Source of the DNA: Nitrospira sp. MA-1
GTDB taxonomy: Bacteria; Nitrospirota; Nitrospiria; Nitrospirales; UBA8639
Reading direction: 5' to 3'
Assembly (NCBI GenBank): GCA_032139905.1
Contig: JAQJDB010000005.1
Location: 107,001-171,000, forward strand
DNA length: 64,000 nt
The position numbers and the translations under genes were made by a program. A model generated the notes under the pieces. The model saw nothing but the letters and a program-made list of their open reading frames with translations. It searched no databases and was not told the DNA's origin. Positions 52,375 to 61,375 of this stretch are shown here, in pieces. Numbering within the stretch: the first letter of the stretch is position 1; the number at the start of each line of letters is the position of its first letter.

Positions 52375-53471
52375 TGGACGAAACACCGCTCGCTCACGCC
52401 CATCGGGCGCTCAATGCCAAGCTGGTGGATTTCGCCGGATGGCTCATGCCACTACAATATACCGGTGTCCTTGAGGAATACCACGCTGTCAGGAAAGCGG
52501 CCGGTTTCTTTGATGTCAGTCACATGGGACGCATCGAGATATCAGGAGATCAGGCCGAAGCCTTTCTGCAATGGATCAGTACCAATGACGTGAGCCGCCT
52601 CCAGATAGGGCAGGCGCAATATGGCATGTTTTGCCAATCTTCAGGGGGCATTCTCGATGATGTGTTTGTCTATAAAACCGGGTCATTCACCTTTTTGGTT
52701 TGTGTCAACGCTTCCAATCGGGAGAAGGTACTCCAGTGGTTCATAAAGCACCAGCCGGAAAAATTTCCTGGAGCAATTGTTCGTGATCGATCGGAAGAAC
52801 TGGCCCAAATTGCGATCCAAGGTCCCGCATCAAAAGCTATCATGCAAAAACTCCTTGGGGCACAAATCGACGGCCTGAAGCCCCGTAGGTGTTTGGCCCT
52901 GGAGGGAATGGAGTTTTCCGGTTTGCTGAGTCGGACGGGATATACCGGAGAGCTTGGATATGAGTGGTATGTGCCGGCGGCGCAAGCGTCCCTCGCGTGG
53001 GATCGATTACTGAAGGCCGGCGCAGAATTCGAAGCCAAACCCGCAGGATTAGGGGCGCGAGATCTTTTGCGGTTGGACGTGGGCTACTTGCTGTATGGCA
53101 ACGATATGGATGAGAACACCTCGCCACTGGAGGCCAATGCCGAATGGGTGGTGGCCTGGGATAAAGGTGAGTTTCAAGGACACCTCGCGTTAGGCAAGCA
53201 AAAAAAGGTTGGCCTCACCCGTCAGCTTGCTGCATTCGAAATGGTGGAACGCGGCATTCCCCGCCACGACATGGCTATTTTCAGCAATGGGCAGTCGGTG
53301 GGCAGGGTCACCAGTGGAAATTTTTCACCAATTTTACAAAAAGGGATTGGCTTAGGATATGTGCCCCCTGCGCTGTGCAAAGAAGGAATGTTGCTCGAAA
53401 TCGACATTCGTGGAAAACGGGTACAAGCCAAGATTGTCACACTCCCGTTTTACAAACGTCCAAAAACCTAA
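52374..53471 (+). CDS. gcvT: Aminomethyltransferase (glycine cleavage T protein)
   Basis: This 365-residue protein matches the T protein, which transfers the glycine methylene to tetrahydrofolate. It starts ETPLAHAHRALNAKLVDFAGWLMP. Typical segments are VRKAAGFFDVSHMGRIE, FLQWISTNDVSRLQIGQAQYGMF, the LSRTGYTGELGYEWYVP block and GLGARDLLRLDVGYLLYGNDM. The ATG overlaps the FKBP stop as TGATG. No gcvH or gcvP follows; gcvP is at the right edge on the other strand. Here gcvT sits with a NUDIX gene. Confidence 0.95.
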   Translation: MDETPLAHAHRALNAKLVDFAGWLMPLQYTGVLEEYHAVRKAAGFFDVSHMGRIEISGDQAEAFLQWISTNDVSRLQIGQAQYGMFCQSSGGILDDVFVYKTGSFTFLVCVNASNREKVLQWFIKHQPEKFPGAIVRDRSEELAQIAIQGPASKAIMQKLLGAQIDGLKPRRCLALEGMEFSGLLSRTGYTGELGYEWYVPAAQASLAWDRLLKAGAEFEAKPAGLGARDLLRLDVGYLLYGNDMDENTSPLEANAEWVVAWDKGEFQGHLALGKQKKVGLTRQLAAFEMVERGIPRHDMAIFSNGQSVGRVTSGNFSPILQKGIGLGYVPPALCKEGMLLEIDIRGKRVQAKIVTLPFYKRPKT

Positions 53472-53480
53472 AACCTCATA

Positions 53481-54026
53481 ATGAGTGAAACGGGAAACTC
53501 TTTGTCGACGGAACACATCTACGCCGGAAAAGTCTTAATACTCAATCGCGAAACCGTGATTTTGCCCAATGGGCAGTCCACCCAATTGGAAATCATCCGC
53601 CATCCTGGCGCCTCGGCCGTCGTGCCGATTAAAGGTGACGGTACCGTCATCCTCATTCGGCAATTCCGCCATGCGGCTGGGGGATTCATTTATGAAATCC
53701 CAGCAGGCAAACTTCATCCCCAGGAAGACCCCCGCCTCTGCGCTGCACGAGAGCTGGAGGAAGAGATTGGGTATCAGGCCGGTCAGTTGGAGTTGCTTAC
53801 CAGTATTTGGACCGCTCCAGGATTTACGGACGAAGTCATCCATATCTATCGCGGAACGGATCTGAAGCCGGGCCGTCAACATTTGGACGAGGATGAAGTG
53901 TTGGAAGTGGTGGAATGGCCGCTCAAAAAGGCGATGGCCGGCATTCAGGACGGCACCATTCGTGATGCCAAAACCATCATTGGTTTGCAGCTCGTATTTC
54001 TAGCCTCCCATTCTCAAGCGGGCTAG
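53481..54026 (+). CDS. nudF: NUDIX hydrolase, ADP-ribose pyrophosphatase type
   Basis: This 181-residue protein has an intact NUDIX box from Gly76 to Tyr98 (GKLHPQEDPRL...RELEEEIGY), preceded by YEIPAGK as in ADP-ribose pyrophosphatases. The C-terminal part (LTSIWTAPGFTDEVIHIYRG) also matches that group. It probably hydrolyses ADP-ribose or related sugar nucleotides. It starts 9 bp after gcvT and ends the same-strand run. The intergenic 54027-54253 holds no visible gene. Confidence 0.9.
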   Translation: MSETGNSLSTEHIYAGKVLILNRETVILPNGQSTQLEIIRHPGASAVVPIKGDGTVILIRQFRHAAGGFIYEIPAGKLHPQEDPRLCAARELEEEIGYQAGQLELLTSIWTAPGFTDEVIHIYRGTDLKPGRQHLDEDEVLEVVEWPLKKAMAGIQDGTIRDAKTIIGLQLVFLASHSQAG

Positions 54027-54253
54027 CCGATTTCAGATTGATGGGAGAAGTGCGAATTCCTCACGTTGGTTACACCTGCCTCACAAGAGTAAGAAATCTC
54101 CAGAACGCTGTTTAATCCCGCAGTTCAACTTTTAAAAAACCAGGCATCTGTGCTTTGGCTGAAAGTAAAAAATCAGGCCCGAGCAGTAGGAGTTCTAAGG
54201 GCTCAATTTGTAAGATATTCTAAAAGACTGCTTGGGTTTGGGGGTTGGATTGC

Positions 54254-55087
54254 TCATCCATCCATGACGCTGGCTAAGGGTTGAGAAAGGATATCTGCAT
54301 ATGCACTAGTTAATTCCACGCGGCCCAAATGTGGGGCGGGCCGTTGATGCCGGCTTTCGCACCTGAAAGCGGGAGGTTCACCCAAAATCGCCATCAGGTG
54401 ATTGGCTAATTCGACTCTCGAAACAGCCCGGGTGGCAGAGATATGTCGGATGCCTGTCTCATTGCTCTGTGCCAATGTCATGACGCGTCTGGCTAGGTCC
54501 GTCACCCAGACCACGGAGCGAGATTCATCTTCAACAATGGTAATAGGAAGGTTTTGTTGAGTGCGGTAACGAAGCCAATCCAGATGACCGGTTCGCCCGT
54601 TCGGTGAAGGGCCAATTGCGAGGCCTGTGCGAATCACTAGCGACTGATGTCGTCCCAAGGCCAGCTTTTCTGCGTTAACACGCGTGTGGCCGTACACGCT
54701 AATAGGGCACGGGAGCGAATGTTCATCATACTCCCCATCCCCACCAAAGACATGATCCGAAGACACATACACCAATCGGATATGGTCTGGTAGCTTCTCC
54801 ACCACCCGGCGGAGATGTTGGACGTTGATCTCATGAGCCCAATCGGGGTCCGCTTCACATTTCGGTACATCACACACCGCATGGCAATACAACAGGACAT
54901 TCGACTGATACTGGGCAAAGATGCGTTCCACCCAATCAGAATTTTCCAACTGGAGGACCGGCCATTCCCTGACTGATTCCGACGTATTACCGGGCGAGAT
55001 AAACGGCAAAATGGTTCCCGGAAATAATCTGGCCAGGTTGAACCCAAGAATGGAGGTCGCGCCAAAGAGGAGCATGGATTGGGTCAT
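54254..55087 (-). CDS. RmlD-like sugar nucleotide reductase family protein
   Basis: This 277-residue protein has a Rossmann start (LLFGATSILGFNLARLFPG), LVYVSSDHVFGGDGEYDE as in RmlD (VSTDYVFDG), and YGHTRVNAEK where RmlD has YGxTKxxGE. The catalytic Lys of the YxxxK pair is therefore Arg. Activity is uncertain; the substrate may be different, or the protein may only bind nucleotide sugars. It is a single gene with no polysaccharide cluster around it. Confidence 0.72.
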   Translation of the reverse strand: MTQSMLLFGATSILGFNLARLFPGTILPFISPGNTSESVREWPVLQLENSDWVERIFAQYQSNVLLYCHAVCDVPKCEADPDWAHEINVQHLRRVVEKLPDHIRLVYVSSDHVFGGDGEYDEHSLPCPISVYGHTRVNAEKLALGRHQSLVIRTGLAIGPSPNGRTGHLDWLRYRTQQNLPITIVEDESRSVVWVTDLARRVMTLAQSNETGIRHISATRAVSRVELANHLMAILGEPPAFRCESRHQRPAPHLGRVELTSAYADILSQPLASVMDG

Positions 55088-56370
55088 CTGAACCGAATTG
55101 TTGAGGCGATATAAATCATGAGGTGGTTATCTCCTTAATGAGTCAACATTTACAATACTCAGTCTAGTAAAATGCATCCCTCTCCTTTTGAGACTTTTTT
55201 GACTTCATGTGTATCCATTGAGTTAGAGGGAAGGATGAGCATAACTCCGGCTTTGAATCTCAGGTCATGATTGGATCAAAAGTAAAATTCACCACCCTCC
55301 TCAATCTCATTCAGCAGCCCTAATGAGGACAATATGGGGATGCTTTAATATTTTCTATCAAAGAAGGAGATTATCATGTTTCACATCATGGTTCCGATGG
55401 GGGACAGGTTAAATCGTATTGGGGTTAAGGTTCATCCTTGTCATGCCTAGAGATTATTTTTAGTTCCATCTCCTTACCTAGTCATGATCCAAAATTGAAA
55501 TTGATATGCCGAATTTTATGCTTGAAAGGATTCAACGAAGACGACATTGCGCGACATTCCAATCCGTTAGATGAAGTGGGTAGCATCAGAATGGCCAATG
55601 TCCGATTTCCGACGATTTTCCGCAATTGCGAAAGGCTTGGGCCATCGGTCGGATATCTGTGAAAGAAGTTCACTTTCATTGGGCCATCGCATCTTGAGTA
55701 ACCCTCCATTCTTCCCGACTCAAAAAAATCCTCCAGGAGAAAAACAGGATCCTCAGCAAAGAAATATCGGTTGGATGCAATTGGGAAAAATCTGTTTTCC
55801 TGCTTCAGGTACCATCAAAGTTAGGATTGGATGCAAAAACTTGGTGATTTCTTTTAGCAAGTTTCTCATGAGGTATCAAATGATAAATGAGAGGCGTGTT
55901 CGAAATAAGAACCCATTTGGGTTTCTCTAAGCAAAGGACCTGTACACCCTTCCTATCACTAGAGACGCTTTCTTCTTGCTTGAGAAAAACATGGGAGTTT
56001 TAGGAAGCAGGATAAATATTTCCTTAGGAGAACACAGGTATAAATAGTTTCCTGCACAACCAAAGGGATACGTCCCTTATCTCTTTAGATATCTGAATCA
56101 GGATAATCCTCGCTCTTAATGAAACATTTGAGAGAGCCCTAAGAAGATTTCACTTTTAATTTCAATGTACTACTTCAAAGGATTTTTTGAAAACGCTTCA
56201 CAGAGAGCTTGGCAGTACTTTTGCTTATATCGGAGGTTGAGCCGAACAGGGACTAATCGGTTCATGGCCTTCCTATCAGATAGCGCGTAATGAATCTGGA
56301 AACGAAAAGCGAGGTCGCAGGCCCGAGGTCTATCCTAAACACCTATGTGGCCATTTCTTGGGTATAGCAT
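55088..56370. other. 1.3-kb stretch with no convincing gene
   Basis: Open frames up to 119 codons exist (for example 55571-55930 plus) but lack ribosome sites and recognisable content. The only well-positioned candidate is the 24-codon frame at 55376. No tRNA, terminator or shared repeat was found. Confidence 0.5.
55376..55450 (+). CDS. Possible 24-residue small ORF
   Basis: ATG at 55376 has AAGGAGA 5-6 bases upstream and ends at TAG 55450. The peptide MFHIMVPMGDRLNRIGVKVH... has no recognised homolog. The ribosome site is the only argument for it. Confidence 0.3.
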   Translation: MFHIMVPMGDRLNRIGVKVHPCHA

Positions 56371-56745
56371 ATGAATAAACCAATTCTGTTAATCGATGAC
56401 GACCGACCCTACAGGCAGGCTTTGCGCCTGTATTTGGAGCATCACGGGTTTACCTGTAAGGAAGCCGAGGATGGCCGGGAGGCCCTGGTTCTTTTGGATG
56501 AAGGACTCAATGTGGACCTCGTCTTATCAGATTTTCATATGCCCGTTATCAATGGGCTCGAATTTCTCAAAGCTCTGTCCTATCGTGTGAAGGGGAAGGA
56601 TATTCGAGTCATACTCGTGAGTGGTAATATGACAAAGGAAATAGAAAAAGAAGCCAAGCAAGCAGGGGCTTTTGCGCTTCTGGAAAAACCGTACGATTTC
56701 CAGGAGCTTCTGGGGTTGGTGGTGTCCCGAGCCGACAAAACATAG
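56371..56745 (+). CDS. Single-domain response regulator
   Basis: This 124-residue stand-alone receiver has acidic residues Asp9-Asp11 (LIDDDR), phosphoacceptor Asp54 in VLSDFHMP, Ser84 in LVSGN and Lys106 in LLEKPYDF. No output domain is present. The C-terminal motif resembles that of the receiver at 11075. A second receiver gene starts 134 bp downstream; no kinase gene is adjacent, so both are orphans of this locus. Confidence 0.93.
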   Translation: MNKPILLIDDDRPYRQALRLYLEHHGFTCKEAEDGREALVLLDEGLNVDLVLSDFHMPVINGLEFLKALSYRVKGKDIRVILVSGNMTKEIEKEAKQAGAFALLEKPYDFQELLGLVVSRADKT

Positions 56746-56878
56746 GTCCTCATAGGCGTCCTCTGTAAAACGGGGGCATAAAGTTTTTGTCCCTGCAATT
56801 GGACAAAACCCTCAAAAGAAAATAAGCAATGTTGTGTGTTGGAAGGAAACGGTACCTAGACGATAGGGAGGTGAATAT

Positions 56879-57265
56879 TTGAAAGGGAGAATTTTACTCT
56901 TGGATGATGACCCCGAATTATGTTCAACCCTGCGTGTTCGGTTGGTGATGGAAGGCTATGATGTTCGGACCGCTTCCGATGGCCGATTGGGATTGAAGCT
57001 CTATCATGAGAGTCCCGTTGATCTGGTTATTACGGATGTACTCATGCCTGAAATGGACGGTCTAGAAGTGATACGCGTCCTTGCTGGAACACCATCTCCT
57101 CCCTTAATTATTGCCATGTCGGGAGGTGGGGACCGTGATTTGGGATTTTTGGTAGAGGCGGCTGAGTTTGGTGCCACCCGTACACTCCCCAAACCCTTTC
57201 TCCTGGAAGATCTGGTGAGTCTTGTGAAAGAACTGCTGAGTACCCTGCCCCATTCATCGGCATGA
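56879..57265 (+). CDS. Single-domain response regulator
   Basis: This 128-residue receiver starts at TTG 56879, supported by AGGGAGGTG at 56866-56874 with the right spacing. It has Asp9-Asp11 (LLDDDPE), phosphoacceptor Asp53 in VITDVLMP, Ser81 in AMSGGG and Lys105 in TLPKPFLL. The receiver is complete and no output domain follows. The neighbours are another receiver and a CBS-domain protein. Use of TTG suggests low translation. Confidence 0.9.
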   Translation: MKGRILLLDDDPELCSTLRVRLVMEGYDVRTASDGRLGLKLYHESPVDLVITDVLMPEMDGLEVIRVLAGTPSPPLIIAMSGGGDRDLGFLVEAAEFGATRTLPKPFLLEDLVSLVKELLSTLPHSSA

Positions 57266-57663
57266 AATTTTTGTTCAATTCCGATTAGCGATGTTTCCAA
57301 AGATCCAAAGAATCTGAAACATGGTACCCCACGGACAGTGGTGGGAAAATCCGAAAGACGAATGTTCCTCTACCTGAGGTGAAGGAGATGTGTAGTTGGA
57401 TTGCTGAAATGTGGGTGGCAAGTTAACAGTCCTGGACCGTGATTTTACCGTTACTGCTCTGTGGAATCCTGCAGATAGAAGAGCTTTCCACATGACTGCC
57501 GGCCCTTCTCCTGGTACTGTTGATAGAATGAAGTATGACCAAACCCCTGTAAACTTTTAATTCCAGGATGCCGAATAGGAGGGTTGACGGTCACAGCAGA
57601 TGACGGGAAAGGTATGTGGAAAGGAATGACTTCAGTCATCATATAACATGAGGACCTCCTAAG
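57266..57663. other. Intergenic stretch with no supported gene
   Basis: Between the second receiver and the CBS gene no frame with a ribosome site or recognisable sequence was found on either strand. Confidence 0.5.
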
Positions 57664-58110
57664 GTGGAGTCAGAGACGAGAGCCCAGGTGATCGGTAGAA
57701 TTATGGCGACCAGAGTCGTCACCATTGAAATGGATGATTCACTTGAGGTGGTTCGAGATATTTTCAAGAAAGTCCGATTTCATCATCTACTGGTCGTTGA
57801 TAACCAACAGCTAGTGGGAATCATTTCCGACCGTGATATGTTGAAAGCCGTCAGCCCGTTTGTCGGCACGATGTCGGAAACCACTCGGGATCGAGCGACC
57901 CTCAATAAACGTGCTCATCAAATTATGTCGCATCATCCGGTGACGGTTTGTTCATTCTGTTCTTTGCAGGAAGCGGCTCAACTGATGTTAGCTCGAGGGG
58001 TCTCTTGCCTCCCGGTGACCACCAAGAATGGAGAGGTTCTGGGGATAGTGACTTGGAAGGATGTGTTGAGAGCCGTTCTGGGTTTCGATGGATTCACGGA
58101 TGTTTCATAA
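57664..58110 (+). CDS. Tandem CBS-domain protein
   Basis: This 148-residue protein (start GTG at 57664) carries two CBS motifs: VRFHHLLVVDNQQLVGIISDRDMLKA at about 35-62 and GVSCLPVTTKNGEVLGIVTWKDVLRA near 112-137. CBS pairs bind adenosine nucleotides and sense energy status. No enzyme domain is fused. It lies downstream of two orphan receivers and upstream of the TerB-type protein, all on the same strand, which suggests a small signalling locus. Confidence 0.92.
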   Translation: MESETRAQVIGRIMATRVVTIEMDDSLEVVRDIFKKVRFHHLLVVDNQQLVGIISDRDMLKAVSPFVGTMSETTRDRATLNKRAHQIMSHHPVTVCSFCSLQEAAQLMLARGVSCLPVTTKNGEVLGIVTWKDVLRAVLGFDGFTDVS

Positions 58111-58229
58111 GTATTTTCATGCCGGTTCCGGTTTCGGGGCATGCCGCTTGTTTCTGCCTTGCCGGGTTTTTTAGACTTTCCACCTTCGGTATACTGCCCT
58201 TAGAATTTCCCTCTTCATTTTGAATGTTG

Positions 58230-58235
58230 TTGACA
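58230..58235 (+). promoter_or_regulatory. Possible -35 element of the TerB gene
   Basis: TTGACA is at 58230-58235, 58 bp before the start at 58294. A 17-bp spacer leads to AATTAC, which is a poor -10 match, so the promoter is tentative. Confidence 0.3.
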
Positions 58236-58293
58236 AGGCAGGCAAGCCTGGGAATTACAGGTATGCCACCTCATGCTGAAAGGGAGGATAGGA

Positions 58294-59220
58294 ATGGTCG
58301 ATAAAAGCTTTATTCTTGAACTTGGCAAACTGTTGATCGGTGCCGCATGGGCTGACGGGACACTGTCACCCACCGAAGTGAACGGGCTAAAAGAACTGTT
58401 GTTTCAATTGCCGGATATTTCCGGAGAGGAATGGATGGAATTGGAACTGTATATGGTTTCTCCAGTGAGCGAGGAAGAACGACAACGTCTCCTGAATCGT
58501 GTCCTAGGACGTATGGGATCGGCAGAGGATAAAGCCCTGGCTTTGGCGACACTTGGGAAGCTCGTGTCCTCTGATCCATCAGGAGGGGATCAACAAACAG
58601 AAGTGGTCCAACAGCTTAGGGCTGATCTTGAGAAGGGCAGTAGTGGGTTTTTAGAACATCTTCGACGACCATTTCGTCAAATCCTGAATCTGCGGGGGCA
58701 GCACTATACCGAAGAGCATGATCGTGAAAGTCGATTGGAAGATTTCATTAAGAACACCATATATTTCCAGGTCACGATGGAATTACGAGACCGGGGCATT
58801 ACCTTTGATCTTCCTGATGCTGAGATTCGCAAGCTGTGTCTTGCGGCGGGATTGATGGCACGAGTGGCCGGGGTTGATCATGTGGTGGATTCAGTAGAAA
58901 CCACGGTCATGGGTGCCGTACTCAAACGTCACTGGGCATTAACAGACGAACAGGCCCAACTGGTGGCGGAAATCAGTCATCACCGGATATTCCGAGGGCT
59001 GGATAGTGTCCGATTGGTGAAACGTTTTAAGGAGTTAACGACGAGAATTGAACGGAAAGAGTTTCTCCATTGTTTATTTGAAGTGGCCAATGCGGCCGAA
59101 CAGACTTCGTTTGAGGAAATTGAGGAAATTCGAATTATTGCCAAAGGCATGGACCTCAGTCACCAGGATTTTCTTGATGCCAAGTTGGCTGTTCCGCGAG
59201 AAGATCGCAAGGGGCTTTAG
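58294..59220 (+). CDS. TerB-like protein with two TerB regions
   Basis: From the ATG at 58294 (GGGAGG 8 bases upstream) the protein has 308 residues. The N-terminal part ILELGKLLIGAAWADGTLSPTEVNGL is TerB-like, and the C-terminal half repeats the pattern (KLCLAAGLMARVAGVDHVVDSVE, FLHCLFEVANAAEQTSFEEIEEIRIIAKGMDLS). TerB modules have helical acidic folds and are linked to stress and metal responses. The middle is a helical linker with LRRPFRQILNLRGQHYTEEH. No other ter genes are nearby. Confidence 0.78.
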   Translation: MVDKSFILELGKLLIGAAWADGTLSPTEVNGLKELLFQLPDISGEEWMELELYMVSPVSEEERQRLLNRVLGRMGSAEDKALALATLGKLVSSDPSGGDQQTEVVQQLRADLEKGSSGFLEHLRRPFRQILNLRGQHYTEEHDRESRLEDFIKNTIYFQVTMELRDRGITFDLPDAEIRKLCLAAGLMARVAGVDHVVDSVETTVMGAVLKRHWALTDEQAQLVAEISHHRIFRGLDSVRLVKRFKELTTRIERKEFLHCLFEVANAAEQTSFEEIEEIRIIAKGMDLSHQDFLDAKLAVPREDRKGL

Positions 59221-59247
59221 AAATTTTAGCCTACACGGTTCGTAAAG

Positions 59248-59442
59248 TTGAGAATGCCGGGTTTCGTCCCGGCAGCCGAGCCACTTTTGTTTCGGCAAAA
59301 GTGGCCAAAACCAGTGACGCCCCGTCCGGCCATATTGGAGGGTCGGACGCAGGATTGAAGAGCGGACCAACTCGCTGCGCTCAAACAAGGCCCGCCAGTT
59401 GATTAGAGCGTCCGACCCGAGGGCCGGAACGGCAGGCGTCGG
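59248..59442 (+). repeat. Dispersed repeat, copy A
   Basis: This 195-bp unit contains a GCCGGG/CCCGGC hairpin and a CACTTTTG/CAAAAGTG hairpin, then CGGACCAACTCG and CTCAAACAAGGCCCGCC. It is found inverted at 61112-61306 and as a degraded copy at 4749-4857, so it is a multi-copy element in this genome. Confidence 0.85.
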
Positions 59443-59552
59443 ATATGGGGGAGAATGGATGCAGTTGAAGGGGTTCGGAACATTTAAGCTACGCGCGTCT
59501 TGACTCCAATGTCAGCTGTACGACTTGGTCTTGCCACAGACCAACTTTCTTT

Positions 59553-59592
59553 TGCCCCTCGCCCATTTGGGGGAGAGGGAAGGGTGAGGGGG
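59553..59592. repeat. CCCTC/GAGGG-type palindromic repeat
   Basis: This short repeat has CCCCTCGCCCATTTGGGGGA followed by GAGGGAAGGGTGAGGGGG. It resembles the widespread intergenic palindromes of many bacteria. The rest of 59443-59778 shows no gene. Confidence 0.45.
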
Positions 59593-59778
59593 GAGACGGA
59601 CAATGTTGAATGGGCGTGGCGGGGAGCCGTAAGTGATTCCTCTCAACGGCTGACCGAAATAAAAAATGTTAATAGATCAATCCAACACTTGTCTCCAAGT
59701 GTTTCTGTCAGGAATTAGGCTATTTCTATATACAAATTTTGGATAGTTTAGCTCTTGGTATATTGGGAAGGGATTAGG

Positions 59779-60886
59779 TCAGGTTGATTGATTTTCAGAG
59801 TTGGAAGAAAAAGTTGAATTTATTTCCGTGATTTCCCAATCCAGGTACCTATTCCCTGTCCATGCTTGTAGTTTGCCATATGGAACCAATAGCCCAGCCA
59901 GTTCGTTCAAGTGATCCCTCTGAAAATGCGTTAGGGAATTCCACCAAGTTTCTGAAAAAAAAGTATTTTCAACATAGGCAAAAATAAATTCAAGAAGAAT
60001 ACTTGGAATGTTCTGTTTGTCGATAGCGAGAAGTGCTCTAAAGAAATCCTTACATTTGGAAAAGCGCCTTGGCCAGGTTGCAATAAATACTCCTCCTTGT
60101 TCCGTAGATACAATACTAATTGAAAATGTTTGGGCTGGAACAGGGGCCGACAAAAGGTCCTGTAATAATTTGCCATTAACATCAAATTCCACATGGATCA
60201 CTCCTGTGCTTGTGAATGCCAGGGTTCCCTTAAAGTCAATGACAACCTGATGGATCGAATTGTAAGAGTTTTCCATAATGGCCTTGTCATATTCCTGCTT
60301 GATTGGCGTCAAGTCTTCAAGGCCTTTACTTAAGCCTTCATTACTTGTTGCTATAAGATCCTGTATAAAGAATTGCTCATAAAGAATTCTTCCCTTATCC
60401 AAAGAACTTTTCAGAAAGGGCACTGAATCCTTTACTGTGATTTTTTGGTAGAGTGCATGGCAAAGAGCTCTATACCCGACAAGAAAGCACTGCTTATCTG
60501 TACCAATAAATCCCTCATCTTCAAGATTTGAGAAAAGGGAGTTGTCGTGATGGCTACAAAAACCTCGAAAGGTTGAGGCTTTTTTCCAACCAACACGATG
60601 TAATTTTAATTTATTGTGTTGATCTTTCTCTGGCGGATAAAAACTGAGAACGTGATTATCGGATGAGGTAATCCTCTCTATTGCTCCACGTCTTTGAATA
60701 GTATGAGCTTGAATAATCTTAGTACATTGTTCTTTTGATGCTTCCGGGTGGAGGCAAACTTTTTTGGTAAATTTTCCTCAGGACGTCATTGATTTTCCCA
60801 GGCGGAAGGGGGAAATCTTGAATTCTATCGATGTGGCATTCCTGGAAAGTTTTTCCTGAACCACACCAGCAGGGAGCATTGTCCAT
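59779..60886 (-). pseudogene. SEC-C domain protein, frameshifted
   Basis: An ATG at 60886 starts MDNAPCWCGSGKTFQECH, a SEC-C zinc-binding motif. The frame closes after about 45 codons. From about 60775 the next frame is open to the stop at 59779 and continues KKVCLHPEASKEQC, IIQAHTIQRRGAIERI and DNHVLSFYPP, the usual content after SEC-C in a known family of hypothetical proteins. Removing one base from the AAAA run (plus-strand TTTT at 60772-60775) would join both parts. The total is then about 368 residues. The gene is AT-rich and flanked by inverted repeats, which suggests transfer. It could also be a sequencing error. Confidence 0.8.
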
Positions 60887-61111
60887 TTTCTTTAGATTCC
60901 TCTATGTCAAATCGCAGATAGCATTCTCTATGGTTGAATTGGAGGTAAAATAATGAGGGTATATCATAACTTATGCCTTGAGTCCCGATAGGCCGTTTAC
61001 TGCGGTTTTAGTTCTCACGTGCTCTTCAAGCGAAGGCCTTTCGTCGCCCTTGCTCATCAAGCTGGTGAATCCATTTCATACATCCTTATTTTACTCCCTT
61101 TTCCAAAAGTT

Positions 61112-61306
61112 CGACGCCTGCAGTCAGGCCTTGGGGGCGGACGCTCTTGCTCATCCTGCGGGCCTTGTTTGAGCCTGGCGAGTTGGTCCGCTCTCCCTCT
61201 GGCGTCCGTCCCATCTGATTTAACCTGACTGGGCGTCAATGGTTTTGGCTACTTTTGCCGAAACAAAAGTGGCTCGGCTGCCGGGCCGAAACCCGGCTTT
61301 TCTCAA
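61112..61306 (-). repeat. Dispersed repeat, copy B (inverted relative to copy A)
   Basis: The reverse complement aligns with 59248-59442 along its whole length, with scattered differences: GCCGGGTTTCG, the CACTTTTGTTTCGG hairpin, GAGCGGACCAACTCG and CTCAAACAAGGCCCGC are shared. Together with copy A it brackets the SEC-C gene. 60887-61111 and 61307-61375 have no other visible features. Confidence 0.85.
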
Positions 61307-61375
61307 TGGAGATGGAGTTCTGAATTTATTTGTTGAAGGTTCAAAGTCGAAGTCTAGGCGGGCAAATAGAAAAAA

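Noticed and set aside
55571-55930. 119-codon plus-strand frame in the gene-poor stretch
   Set aside because: Composition is not protein-like, there is no ribosome site, and it overlaps other random frames.
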